A DNA stretch of 64,000 bases from Lysobacterales bacterium 63-13. GTDB taxonomy: Bacteria > Pseudomonadota > Gammaproteobacteria > Xanthomonadales > Rhodanobacteraceae. Positions 10,703 through 19,856 of the stretch are shown here, piece after piece. The translations under genes were made by a program, and so were the position numbers. Positions within the stretch are counted from its first letter, which is position 1; every line of letters begins with the position of its first letter. Location: assembly GCA_001899855.1 (NCBI GenBank), contig MKWR01000023.1:57341-121340 (forward strand), read 5' to 3'. The notes below the pieces were generated by a model that saw nothing but the letters and a program-made list of their open reading frames with translations, was not told the origin of the DNA and searched no databases.

Positions 10703-11790
10703 GCCGGTCGTGCCCATTGGCAACCGGCAGCGCGTGCAGCGTCGACATAGGCGTGCAGGTCGACATGGCTGCGCACTTCGCCGTGCAGGTGGAATGCGCG
10801 ATACCAATCGATCGTGTGCCGGATCGTAGTCTCGGCATCCCAAACCGGGTGCCAGTCGAGTTGCAGGGCAGCCTTGCTGCAGTCAAGCGTGAGTATTGCC
10901 GCCTCGTGTGGGTGCGGCCCGGGCACTGTCTCTACCGCGATCCCGGACCAATGCCTCTGGATGGCCTTGACCATGTCACGGACCGAGAGTGTTGCCGCGT
11001 TTGTGGGGCCGAAGTTCCACGCACCTTCGACTGATTCGCCGGCGAGCAGGCGCTGACCGAGATGAAGGTAGCCCGACAGGGATTCGAGCACATGTTGCCA
11101 CGGGCGTACTGCATCCGGATTGCGCAGGCGCAGTGGTGTGTCAGCCATCGCCGCACGGACGAGGTCAGGCACGAGTCGTTCGTCAGCCCAATCACCGCCT
11201 CCGATCACGTTTCCCGCTCGCGCGGTGGCGAGTAGCGGGGTGGGTCGACCGGCACCGCTGAAATAGCTCTTGCGATAGCTGTCCATGACCAGTTCGGCGC
11301 AGGCTTTCGAGGTGCTGTAAGGGTCATGTCCGCCCAGCGGATGATCTTCACCGTATCCATCGACTGGTGGTGGCTCTCGGTAGACCTTGTCGGTTGTGGC
11401 ATTGACCAGCGCGCAGACCGAAGTGATTTCGCGTACCGCCTCGAGCAGATTGACCAGACCGGTGACGTTAATGGCAAAGGTCTGCGATGGTTCGTGGTAG
11501 CTGCGTCTGACCAACGATTGGGCAGCGAGATGAAAGACGATCTGTGGCTGCAGTTCTTTCAGCGTGGCGCGCACGCCGGCGGCATCACGAAGGTCGATCA
11601 GGCGTTCGCGCACGCCTTCAAGGTGCAGCAGCGGCCAGTGCGCAGCTTCCCCTTCCGGCGGCAACGCGAGCGCGCTGACCTCGGCGCCGAGTGCTTGCAG
11701 CCACAGGCACAACCATGAACCCTTGAAACCCGTATGGCCGGTCACCAGCACGCGGGTACCGGCATAGGCACCCTGGAACAAGTGCTTCAA
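10699..11790 (-). CDS. rfbG: CDP-glucose 4,6-dehydratase
   Basis: The enzyme converts CDP-glucose to CDP-4-keto-6-deoxyglucose. An extended SDR fold is shown by GHTGFKGSW near the N-terminus, ATTDKVY, and the catalytic YSTSK in [14 protein letters not shown] place the start at a TTG at 11,790: it overlaps the rfbF stop (TTGA), has GGAAGG 7 nt upstream, and gives an N-terminus ([14 protein letters not shown]) that fits RfbG proteins. An ATG at 11,826 is the alternative and adds 12 residues. The product is 363 residues. It works directly after RfbF. Confidence 0.93.
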   Translation of the reverse strand: MKHLFQGAYAGTRVLVTGHTGFKGSWLCLWLQALGAEVSALALPPEGEAAHWPLLHLEGVRERLIDLRDAAGVRATLKELQPQIVFHLAAQSLVRRSYHEPSQTFAINVTGLVNLLEAVREITSVCALVNATTDKVYREPPPVDGYGEDHPLGGHDPYSTSKACAELVMDSYRKSYFSGAGRPTPLLATARAGNVIGGGDWADERLVPDLVRAAMADTPLRLRNPDAVRPWQHVLESLSGYLHLGQRLLAGESVEGAWNFGPTNAATLSVRDMVKAIQRHWSGIAVETVPGPHPHEAAILTLDCSKAALQLDWHPVWDAETTIRHTIDWYRAFHLHGEVRSHVDLHAYVDAARAAGCQWARPA

Positions 11791-12557
11791 GACCAAACCT
11801 TCCACGGCGCTGTGCCGGTTTGCCACAGTTCTTCAAGCCGGGTCTTGTCGCGCAAGGTGTCCATGGGTTGCCAGAACCCATGATGGGTATAGGCGGAAAG
11901 TTGACCGTCGCGGGCGAGCGATTCGAGCGGCGATCGCTCCCAGATCGTTCCATCGCCTTCGATATAGTCAAGCGCACCGTGTTCAAGGACAAAAAAACCG
12001 CCGTTGATCCAGCTTCCGTCACCCGAGGGCTTTTCCTCGAAACGGGTAATGCGATCTTCGTTGATATCAAGAGCACCAAACCGCCCCGGTGGCTGCACGG
12101 CGCATACCGTGGCCAGCGTCTTTTTCTGGCGATGAAATGCAATCAACGCCGAAACGTCAACATTCGATACCCCGTCACCATAGGTGAAACAGAACGTTTC
12201 GCCACCCAGGTATTTGGCAACCCGCTTTAGGCGGCCGCCGGTCTGGGTTTCGATGCCGGTATCGACAAGCGTGATTCGCCACGGTTCAGCGTGCTTCTGG
12301 TGGACATCCATGCTGTTGTTGCGCAAATCGAAGGTGACATCGGACATGTGCAGGAAATAATTGGCGAAGTACTCCTTGATCAGGTAGCCCTTGTAGCCAA
12401 GGCAGATCACGAAATCATTGATGCCGTGATGCGAATAGATCTTCAGTATGTGCCAGAGAACGGGCATGCCGCCGATCTCGATCATCGGCTTCGGACGCAC
12501 CGATGTCTCCTCGCTGATGCGAGTGCCAAGCCCCCCCGCGAGGATCACCGCTTTCAT
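11787..12557 (-). CDS. rfbF: Glucose-1-phosphate cytidylyltransferase
   Basis: The enzyme makes CDP-glucose from CTP and glucose-1-phosphate. The 256-residue protein opens with the nucleotidyltransferase signature AGGLGTR and PKPMIEIGG, and contains [10 protein letters not shown] and [16 protein letters not shown]. The ATG at 12,557 directly precedes the conserved core and has AGGA upstream; a longer open frame adds 28 unrelated residues. It is the first gene of the tightly coupled seven-gene sugar operon. The 115-bp upstream region holds an 8-bp inverted repeat (12,600-12,607 with 12,630-12,637). Confidence 0.95.
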   Translation of the reverse strand: MKAVILAGGLGTRISEETSVRPKPMIEIGGMPVLWHILKIYSHHGINDFVICLGYKGYLIKEYFANYFLHMSDVTFDLRNNSMDVHQKHAEPWRITLVDTGIETQTGGRLKRVAKYLGGETFCFTYGDGVSNVDVSALIAFHRQKKTLATVCAVQPPGRFGALDINEDRITRFEEKPSGDGSWINGGFFVLEHGALDYIEGDGTIWERSPLESLARDGQLSAYTHHGFWQPMDTLRDKTRLEELWQTGTAPWKVWS

Positions 12558-12672
12558 TCCTGCATATCCTCTGGAGTCAAGGTTCTGGGCTGCGGCGGGA
12601 TTGTGGCAAGCGTATGCACCTGGCACGCCGCCACAATGCAATCTCGATTAGAGCCGACCGTCAAAGTTCGTG

Positions 12673-13587
12673 TCAACGTGTACGGCAAGCGGTGGCGTAG
12701 TGCCAGCGCAGGATCAGGAAAAGGCCATAGACGAACAGGTCGGCGACCAGGACAGCCACGCGGAATCCGGCAACCAGGACCACCGCGCCACTGAAGGTCA
12801 ACGCACCATGCAGAAACACGCCCGCAACCGACTCAAAGACGCCAATGCCTTGTGGAGCAAATACACTGACAAAGCCTGCCGCCCAGGACAGGAGGTAGAT
12901 GCCATAGACCTGGAGACCTGAGACGGCCTCGCGCGCGGCGGGAAAGGCGGACCAGTATGAGTAGAATGCGGTCGCGGCGATGATCCAGAATGCAGCCGTC
13001 ACTCCGGTGAGCTTCATGTATCGCACCGCAAGCAATGGCGGAATTGTCGGCGTTCCCAATCTCCTCAGGAACACGAAGCCGCCCGCGAAGGACGCCATGC
13101 CGGTGACAATGGCAACTGCAGCCAGCCAGTGGGCATTGCCGGCCAGATTGAGAAAGAGCCCACCGAGAATCAGCGCAACCGCAACCGGCAGGATATTTTC
13201 TGCGATCACCATTCGAGAGAGCGACTGACGACCGACGCCGAGTGCGTGCAAATCCATCACCCTTGATACGGTATGCCAGATCCCGCCAGGCAGATAGCGT
13301 GCCGGCAACCGGCCAGCATGGATGCGCAGCAACACCTGATAGGTGACTGCGGAATCAACATCGCGCAACAGTATCCAGCTGAATACCGGTGTCAACAGGT
13401 GCAGGCCGGACCAGAGCAATACGGCCAGCAGCAATGGCCAGATCTCGGCTTGCTTGACCACTGCAAGAAATATTCCTTGCGAATGCCATATGGCGAGCGC
13501 AAGAAAGACAATCGCCGCCGGCGCGTATAGCCAGCGGGACATGGCAATGACCTTCCTGGCAATACGGCTGGCGGATTCGGGATTCAT
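12673..13587 (-). CDS. Flippase-like membrane protein (LPG synthase TM / UPF0104 family)
   Basis: The roughly 304-residue polytopic protein has about eight hydrophobic segments. It carries the features PARYLPGGIWHTVSR and VSVFAPQGIGVFE, typical of the AglD/MprF-N-like family often found in polysaccharide clusters. Members are thought to move or modify lipid-linked substrates; none of the lysyl-transfer domain of MprF is present. The ATG at 13,587 lies 4 nt after the stop of the upstream glycosyltransferase gene. The role in glycan export is an inference from context. Confidence 0.75.
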   Translation of the reverse strand: MNPESASRIARKVIAMSRWLYAPAAIVFLALAIWHSQGIFLAVVKQAEIWPLLLAVLLWSGLHLLTPVFSWILLRDVDSAVTYQVLLRIHAGRLPARYLPGGIWHTVSRVMDLHALGVGRQSLSRMVIAENILPVAVALILGGLFLNLAGNAHWLAAVAIVTGMASFAGGFVFLRRLGTPTIPPLLAVRYMKLTGVTAAFWIIAATAFYSYWSAFPAAREAVSGLQVYGIYLLSWAAGFVSVFAPQGIGVFESVAGVFLHGALTFSGAVVLVAGFRVAVLVADLFVYGLFLILRWHYATACRTR

Positions 13588-13591
13588 CAGC

Positions 13592-14485
13592 TCAAGGGAA
13601 ATTCTTGCGCCGACCAACCAGATAGCGCGGCAGGAACGAAGACCAGAGCGCGATCAACGTGGCGATCTTGTCCGTTGCTGGAAGCGTGGAACGCATCACC
13701 ACGCCATTCAACGCAAAAGGAAGCTGCAAAAGCGGGAAAATGCGTTGAAGCCTGGATTTCGATATTGCAACGCTGGGCGAAGCATATCGATCCAGCTTTG
13801 CCTGGTATTCGGTTTCCTCGCGAAACTCGCGCCGGTACCACGACGGCTGCAAGGCGTGCACAAAATCGCCACGCAGCACCATGTCCGAAAGCAGCACGAG
13901 GTCGCTGCCGGTGATGTTCAGCAGTGGCCTGCAGGCACGCAATTGAGACATGCGCATCACGCCGAGTATGGGATGCATGTTGCCCCAAAAGATCGTGAAC
14001 AGGCGCGCCACGGCAGAAAGTCCGCGGGTATCCGTCCAGCCGGATGAGCGCATGAGTGCTTCGCCTTGCGCTCCAATCCAATGCGAACTTGCAAAGGCCA
14101 GGCAAGCATTGCCATTTTCCTGCAGCTCGGCAACGCAGCTGGATACCAGGTCTGGCGACCACAGGTCGTGACCCGAAGCCCACATGAAGAACTCGCCATT
14201 CGCGAGATCCAGGGTGCGCCGGAAATTGGCGATCGCCCCGTGGTTCACTGCAAGCGTTTCGATGCGGATTCGATCGTCCTCGGCCCCATGTCGCTTGCAG
14301 ATTTCAAGTGAGTTGTCTGTGGAGGCATTGTCCGAAATGATGATCTCGAGATTCGGATAGTCCTGGTTGCGCAATGAAGCCAGACTGGCTTCGATGAATC
14401 GTGCTTCGTTGTAGACGGGCAAACCGATGCTGACCAGAGGGAGCCCGGTGCGTGGGATTTTCGCGGCGCTGCTGTCTGTTGGCAT
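13592..14485 (-). CDS. Family 2 glycosyltransferase
   Basis: The 297-residue GT2 enzyme begins LVSIGLPVYNEARFIEASL. The nucleotide-binding SDNASTDNS lies near residues 51-59 and the metal-binding step is represented by MWASGHDLW in place of a classical DxD. No strong TM helix is evident, so it is probably cytoplasmic or peripheral. The ATG has AAGG at suitable spacing. It is coupled with the flippase-like gene downstream and probably adds a sugar to a lipid-linked or nucleotide-linked precursor. Confidence 0.85.
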   Translation of the reverse strand: MPTDSSAAKIPRTGLPLVSIGLPVYNEARFIEASLASLRNQDYPNLEIIISDNASTDNSLEICKRHGAEDDRIRIETLAVNHGAIANFRRTLDLANGEFFMWASGHDLWSPDLVSSCVAELQENGNACLAFASSHWIGAQGEALMRSSGWTDTRGLSAVARLFTIFWGNMHPILGVMRMSQLRACRPLLNITGSDLVLLSDMVLRGDFVHALQPSWYRREFREETEYQAKLDRYASPSVAISKSRLQRIFPLLQLPFALNGVVMRSTLPATDKIATLIALWSSFLPRYLVGRRKNFP

Positions 14486-14681
14486 GGTAGTACCTTGGAA
14501 AGTTCAGCGATCTCGGGTTTGGCGGTATCAGGGCCGACTTCGCGTAACATGTATCGAATCAGGCTGCGGCATGCAACTGCGCGTAATCGAATCCGTCCGA
14601 CGTGCCACGTTGAGGTGCGCATAGCGGCTCAACCCCGACCCCGACGTTGGATTCGGCTATTCGGTTGGTAACCACGCAGCA

Positions 14682-16592
14682 TCACTTTTCAGGTGACGGC
14701 GTGTGTAGCAAGGCCCGAAATTTTTCGTTATGTCGTGCTTGCGGCAAATCCTGCAACGTCTGTGCATAAAATGCTTCCGCTTGTTCGCGCCGACCGCTGG
14801 CCACCAGCAGCACCAACATGTTCGCGCGCACCTGCATGTCGGTGGGCTTCTCCTTGACGGCATCACGCGCGAGATCCAATGCCAAGGTGGAATCGTGCAA
14901 TACATTGAAAGCGTAGCTTGCATAAATCGAAAGGATGCGCGTATCAGGTGGTGTGTGTTGCAGGGCCGACAGAAAGCTCTGCACCATTTCATTGGCCGGG
15001 AATTCGCACGCGCCTTGCAGCATGCAACTGTTGAGCTTGTTGAGCGCTTCGACGTCTTGCACGGTCAGCGGTTGCGTGGCGAGTTTGTGCTGCATGCGCG
15101 CCCACGTACCCTCCGGAGTCTCGCGATGCAGGTGCGCGGAGAGCAGCAGCAGGCCTTGATCGGGCAGGATATTCGCTCCGGGCATGGTGGCGGCGTGCTG
15201 CATTGTCTTGAATGCCTCGGAAACCAGGCGCGAATCGGCGCGATCCCGTGTCTGTACCAGGTCCATGTAGTTCCTCGCCAGCTCGTAGGCGGCGCGCGGC
15301 GAGTGAGGATTCATCTGCGCTTCGCTGAGTGCGAACAGCAACGGGTTACCCCAGTTCAGCGCACGGATCCAGGTGACGGTGGCGAAAAACAAGACGAGCG
15401 CGACGCAAGCGCCGATGCGCACCAGCATCAGTGGCGCTGCGCTTGGCGGCACGAGGACGGAAAACACTGCCAGATACAAGCCGAAGCTGGCGAAATAATT
15501 TCGGTGCTCGAAAGCGATTTCCAGTGGAATCACGGTGGCCGTGAGCAGGTGCGCAGCAAAAAACCAGCCGATGCCCAGGGCAACCAGCGGTCGAGTGCGA
15601 CGCAGCCGTACGCCCGCAAAAAGTGCAATTGCCAGAGCGAGAATCGCCAGCGTCGTGGTAGGCGGGTCGAACCATCCGTGCGAAATCGCGATGCCGTCGT
15701 GGAAAAGCGACATCTGGGTGGGTAGGGGCAGCACGGCCCATTGCACGTAGTCCCACAGAACGCGCGGTTCCGTGAGCAGACGTTCGCCGAGTGTGAACGG
15801 GCGGCCCTCCCACGCTGCAGCTGGCAGGGCATGGCCTGCAACCCAGTACAGCGCCGCGCAGGCGGGCAGCACGAGCACCAGGAGATACATCGTGAGCAGG
15901 CGGCGATCAATTCGGCCATCCGCGTGCTTGAACCCGAAAATGATCCATTCGGCAATCAATGCGTACAACGGCAGCAATACTGCAGATTCCTTGGAGAGTC
16001 CGCCAATGGCCGTGCCCAGCAGGATGCTCGCCACAGCGCGCAGAATGCCGGGTTTCCCTTCGCGCATGCGCTCGCGCGCGGCGAGGTAGCCCCACAATCC
16101 TGCGAGAACAAACAGTTGGGACAGGCTTTCCATCCTCTGGACGATGTAGGCCACCGCAGTGAAGTTGATTGGTGCCAGCAACCATGCGGCCGTTACGCAC
16201 AGGGCCACACTGTCGGCATGTTGGATAGCGGACGCACGTGGGCACGCTCGCAACAGCGTGCGCAGCAGACCGAGCAGCAGCAGGCCGTTGATCAAGTGAA
16301 TGATCAGGTTCGTGACTTTCATGCGAAACGGATCGCCGCCGCCCAGATACCAGTCGATGGCAAAGCTGATCATGGCTAGAGGGCGGTTCGCAGCCGAAGG
16401 CTGCCCCAATGTTGCGTTGTGCAACGACTCCCAATCGAGCGATTGGACATGAACATTGGTATTCAACGCGATATTGATATGGTCGTCGAACACGTAGCCG
16501 CCACGCAGAGATGGCCAATATGCGATGACCGCGAGCGCGAATGCCATAGCCAATCCAACCCACATCCGGCGATTTGCTTTTGCGGAGTTCAT
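14682..16592 (-). CDS. Polytopic GT-C-like protein with C-terminal TPR-like region (paralog 2)
   Basis: The 636-residue protein has about 11 hydrophobic segments and then a soluble, helical, TPR-like tail from about residue 415. The first periplasmic loop holds an Asp-Asp pair (Asp36-Asp37, in YVFDDHIN) followed by ANRPLAMISFAIDWY; a later loop has FEHRNYFASFG. This layout resembles TMTC-type and other GT-C lipid-sugar-dependent glycosyltransferases. It is a paralog of the next gene upstream and lies in the pilA locus, so it is a candidate pilin glycosyltransferase. No biochemical assignment can be made from sequence alone. Confidence 0.7.
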   Translation of the reverse strand: MNSAKANRRMWVGLAMAFALAVIAYWPSLRGGYVFDDHINIALNTNVHVQSLDWESLHNATLGQPSAANRPLAMISFAIDWYLGGGDPFRMKVTNLIIHLINGLLLLGLLRTLLRACPRASAIQHADSVALCVTAAWLLAPINFTAVAYIVQRMESLSQLFVLAGLWGYLAARERMREGKPGILRAVASILLGTAIGGLSKESAVLLPLYALIAEWIIFGFKHADGRIDRRLLTMYLLVLVLPACAALYWVAGHALPAAAWEGRPFTLGERLLTEPRVLWDYVQWAVLPLPTQMSLFHDGIAISHGWFDPPTTTLAILALAIALFAGVRLRRTRPLVALGIGWFFAAHLLTATVIPLEIAFEHRNYFASFGLYLAVFSVLVPPSAAPLMLVRIGACVALVLFFATVTWIRALNWGNPLLFALSEAQMNPHSPRAAYELARNYMDLVQTRDRADSRLVSEAFKTMQHAATMPGANILPDQGLLLLSAHLHRETPEGTWARMQHKLATQPLTVQDVEALNKLNSCMLQGACEFPANEMVQSFLSALQHTPPDTRILSIYASYAFNVLHDSTLALDLARDAVKEKPTDMQVRANMLVLLVASGRREQAEAFYAQTLQDLPQARHNEKFRALLHTPSPEK

Positions 16593-16693
16593 GCGCCTGA
16601 ACCTGGATCGGTGGTAACGGGTGTGTAAAAAGCCATGAGGACTCTCTTGGGATCGTTGCGGGGATTGCGACCTGCGAATTGGCGTGGTGCGGT

Positions 16694-18625
16694 TCAGTCG
16701 GTTTGGTCCGCTGCCGCCCGATCGAGAAATTGCCTCAGCTCGATGAGTCCGTTGCGGTCTTTGAAATCGTTGCGATTCACGCGCCGGGCAACTTCATCAA
16801 ATGTTCGTTCGGCTTTTTCCCGCATTCCATTTCTGGCGTACGTGCGCACCAGAAAGGCGCCGACTGGTGCATCGGCGGTAGGTTGCCAGGCCAGTTCCGC
16901 CTGTGCCATCGCAAGATTCCAGTCTCCGGCCGCCGCGTAGAGCTGTGCCGCAGTATTGCGCAGCTTCCACTTTGGCAAGATGCCGTCGGGTTGGCTGTGC
17001 GCGACGGCCAACATGGCCACGATCGTATCTGCCAGCATCGCCGGACTGGCGCCGTTGCAGGCGCGCTGATCGTTGATCGAGGCCAGATCCGCGAACACGT
17101 ACATTTCATCGAGGGTGACCTTCGGGCGAGCCAGCGCGATGGCTTGGTGCAGGTCGTTCGCCGTGGCGTCACCCGAGACGACGCAGTCGGAAAGTACGCG
17201 ATGCAAATAGGCCAGTTCGCGAACGCGTGGATTGGGGCTTTGCAGCAAGCCATCGATGGCTGCGCGCGCGAGTATCACGTTGCCCTGGCGGATTTCGTAG
17301 TATGCCAGTGCGGTGTTCGCGCGCACGGAGCCTGGATGATGCACGGCTTCCTGAAGCAGGAAACGTCCCTCGTCGGCCCACACGAACGCCCGCGCGTGCG
17401 TGGCCACGCCCAGCGCCAACGCATAGCCACCTGCAGCCAACACCCCCAGTTTCCAGCGTGGCATTGCGCCAGGCTCGATCCGCCGCGTCAGGAATTCCGC
17501 CATGCCGGCCACAGCCAGCAGCAGGCCGAAAGCGGGCAGGTAGTTGCGATGTTCAAAATAGAGCTCGAGCGGCAAAACACTCGATTCGATCGAGTGCGCG
17601 ACTAGGAAGAAAAACCACCCGGCGAAAACACTGGGCGCGCGTTTGCGCAGGGCGATCGCGAGTGCACTGATCGCGACCAGTGCAAACACCGCGATCGCGG
17701 TGGAAGGCGGCGACATCAACCCGGTGGAGACAGCGAAATCGTCATTGAACACGCCCATCGCCCGCCCGCGCGGCAGCAGCAGTGCGCCAACATAGTCCAT
17801 TACCGCCCGACCTTCCGAAAGCAGGCGTTCAGGCAAGGTGAAATCGCGAACGGCGTAGCCGCCGAAAAAGCGGTTCGGACGCAGGGCAAAAACGGCTGCG
17901 GCGAGGATAGTCGGTACGAGCAGGAACCCGCCATAGAAGAAGGCAAGGATGCGCTTGGCTACGGCGGGTTGATGCTCGTTGCGGGGTTGTCGAAAGTAGG
18001 CCAGTTCGAAGACGAGGCACAATGCCGGTGCCACGGCCGCATTTTCCTTGCTCAGAAGGCCGGCTAGCAGGAACATCGGAAACAGCACGAACAGCCCGCA
18101 GGCGGCTCGGCGCGTGTGTCCTTGTTGCAGCGCCGTGCGTGACAAAAAGTAGGCCCATAGCGCCGCCAGCGTGAACAGCGCGCTCATCTGCGCCATGCGT
18201 TGCACGGCATACAACACGGTGCTCAGGTTGAGGGGGTGCAGCAACCACAAGGCTGCAAGCAACGCTGCGGCAATATCCGCGTGCCTGCGCAAATGGGGGT
18301 CGCGCGCGATCGCATGGCGCAACAATTGCCAGCCGGCGAACCCGCAAAGCAAATGCGTGAACAGGTTGCCGAGTTTGAATGCAAAAGGAGTGAAGCCAGC
18401 GACCCAGGCGCTCAGCATCAGCGTCGCCATCGACAACGAGCGCCCGAACATGCCCGCTCCGTTGCTCAGTACCACATGCTGCCAGGTGTTGTCGCCGTGC
18501 AGCCATTCGGCAATGGGCGTCAGGTTGTTGATGTCGTCCAGCACGTACGGGCCATGAAGGCCGATCCAGTAGGCGAGCACTGTCCCCAGCAGCGCCACGG
18601 CGAACACCCATCTTGCACTGCGCAT
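16694..18625 (-). CDS. Polytopic GT-C-like protein with C-terminal TPR-like region (paralog 1)
   Basis: The 643-residue paralog of the 14,682-16,592 protein shows the same order: a first TM helix, an Asp-Asp pair at residues 30-31 (YVLDDINN), FGRSLSMATLMLSAW, many TM helices, YFEHRNYLPAFG, then a soluble helical tail. I start it at 18,625, where GAGGAG lies 7 nt before the ATG; the longer open frame adds 16 residues without a ribosome site. It is the first gene after the pilA terminator. Two paralogs side by side may transfer different sugars or act on different sites. Confidence 0.7.
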   Translation of the reverse strand: MRSARWVFAVALLGTVLAYWIGLHGPYVLDDINNLTPIAEWLHGDNTWQHVVLSNGAGMFGRSLSMATLMLSAWVAGFTPFAFKLGNLFTHLLCGFAGWQLLRHAIARDPHLRRHADIAAALLAALWLLHPLNLSTVLYAVQRMAQMSALFTLAALWAYFLSRTALQQGHTRRAACGLFVLFPMFLLAGLLSKENAAVAPALCLVFELAYFRQPRNEHQPAVAKRILAFFYGGFLLVPTILAAAVFALRPNRFFGGYAVRDFTLPERLLSEGRAVMDYVGALLLPRGRAMGVFNDDFAVSTGLMSPPSTAIAVFALVAISALAIALRKRAPSVFAGWFFFLVAHSIESSVLPLELYFEHRNYLPAFGLLLAVAGMAEFLTRRIEPGAMPRWKLGVLAAGGYALALGVATHARAFVWADEGRFLLQEAVHHPGSVRANTALAYYEIRQGNVILARAAIDGLLQSPNPRVRELAYLHRVLSDCVVSGDATANDLHQAIALARPKVTLDEMYVFADLASINDQRACNGASPAMLADTIVAMLAVAHSQPDGILPKWKLRNTAAQLYAAAGDWNLAMAQAELAWQPTADAPVGAFLVRTYARNGMREKAERTFDEVARRVNRNDFKDRNGLIELRQFLDRAAADQTD

Positions 18626-18759
18626 TGTGTCGCTCCTCAAACCCAACATATTAGCTGTTGTGTCGAGCTCCATGTGTGAGCGCCGTTTGGCGGCATCGTT
18701 CCGCGCGGCCTGTCATTGGATCGCCGTCAAGCCAGTTGCCTGCTAGCTCGTGTCCCTAC

Positions 18760-18782
18760 AAAAAAACCCCGCTTGCGCGGGG
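18760..18782 (-). terminator. Intrinsic terminator of pilA
   Basis: On the minus strand the stem CCCCGC-GCAA-GCGGGG is followed directly by a run of seven T. It lies about 40 nt after the pilA stop. This should separate the strongly expressed pilin from the glycosyltransferase genes. Confidence 0.9.
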
Positions 18783-18819
18783 TTTTCCTTGGTTTCTTGG
18801 AGCTGACTCTCGTCAAAAA

Positions 18820-19254
18820 TCAACGGCAAGTCGACGGGTAGTACTTGGGCGCGCTGCCGCTGCCCGTGCACACCCAAGATGTACCCACGGAGGCCGTGTT
18901 GATGTTGGTTGGCACGAACGTCAGGATCGTGCCCCTGGTTGCGGCCGTGCCCGTAACGGTGATTGTGCCCAAAGCGCAAGCGGTGTTTGCAACGTTGGCA
19001 TCGCCGGCGATGGCACCAACCGACACACCCAAGCAAGCGGAGGCGCTGGTGACAGCACCGGTGGGCAGGCCCATCGACGCAATGTTTTCCGCAACGGTCG
19101 ACTTCATGCCGTCGCCGATGACGGCCAAGCCGGAAACGCGCGAGCGGACCGTGTAATCCTGGTACGCCGGCAGTGCAATTGCGGCCAAGATGGCGATGAT
19201 CGCGACAACGATCATCAATTCGATCAAGGTGAAGCCTTTGTTGTTCATGTTCAT
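18820..19254 (-). CDS. pilA: Type IV major pilin PilA
   Basis: The 144-residue prepilin has a short leader ending in Gly7 and a mature N-terminus [20 protein letters not shown]. PilD would cut between Gly7 and Phe8, and Glu12 is the conserved Glu5 of the mature pilin. There are four cysteines (74, 93, 129, 143); the last two enclose the C-terminal loop typical of type IVa pilins. GAGGAA lies 7 nt before the ATG. A sigma-54-type promoter is upstream and a strong terminator downstream. Ser/Thr-rich regions could carry glycans from the neighbouring enzymes. Confidence 0.95.
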   Translation of the reverse strand: MNMNNKGFTLIELMIVVAIIAILAAIALPAYQDYTVRSRVSGLAVIGDGMKSTVAENIASMGLPTGAVTSASACLGVSVGAIAGDANVANTACALGTITVTGTAATRGTILTFVPTNINTASVGTSWVCTGSGSAPKYYPSTCR

Positions 19255-19856
19255 GGTGTGTTCCTCGTAAAAAAGTAATCCGGATTGCCCCTTGGCCCCC
19301 GATACCGGTCGAAGCAGGTGTAGCGATCCTGCCCGCCCGCATCAACAAACATCGGAAGGGTGGGTAGACGTAGCAGCATCCATGCCAACTGCGCGGCCCG
19401 GAACAGGTGCCGAAAATTACCTTGACGGCGGTCACGTTGCTGAACAGGGGCCCTCTTTTTGCCGGGGGGAATTGTGGCCGCTGTCACGCTCTGCGCGGCA
19501 AGGACAGCGATGCAGACTGCGGATGCGACGATCAGCCCCCTGAAAGCACCTTGCCCAATTGAGTCAGAAAGTGACATTCAATGTCAGGCAGGGCGCGGGG
19601 TGGCACAAGTGGATGCCCTGTTGCAGGAACTTGAGGGCAGTGAAGTGCCTTGCCGCGTTGCCGCGCTGGCCGGTTTTCCGTGCACATGTTTGACGGAAAA
19701 TGCATCCATGTCCGATGCATATCGGGACATCGCGTCAAGAATCGCGCTGGACCGCAGGGAACTTGCTTTTTGTGCGGCTGAAGCGGCTTCCAGCAACGAA
19801 GCGGCAATGCGGGTAGCACCCGGGAAACCCGCGCCGCCACTTGACCCTGGAATTTG
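19255..19856. other. 602-bp region between tfpX/tfpZ-like gene and pilA
   Basis: The region carries the sigma-54 promoter of pilA at 19,372-19,388 and would contain the PilR enhancer sites upstream of it. A minus-strand open frame at 19,251-19,577 begins with a signal-peptide-like stretch, but it spans the promoter, has no clear ribosome site and ends 4 nt inside pilA. I do not accept it as a gene. Nothing else is convincing. Confidence 0.5.
19372..19388 (-). promoter_or_regulatory. Sigma-54 promoter of pilA
   Basis: The minus-strand sequence TTGGCATGGATGCTGCT matches the sigma-54 consensus YTGGCACGRNNNTTGCW at all but two positions, with GG and GC separated by exactly 10 nt. The predicted start is near 19,361, giving a leader of about 107 nt before the pilA ATG. 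PilS/PilR with RpoN is the known control of pilA in related organisms. Confidence 0.75.

Noticed and set aside
19251..19577. 108-codon minus-strand frame with signal-peptide-like start
   Set aside because: It covers the pilA sigma-54 promoter, lacks a ribosome site, and its translation after the hydrophobic part is not protein-like.
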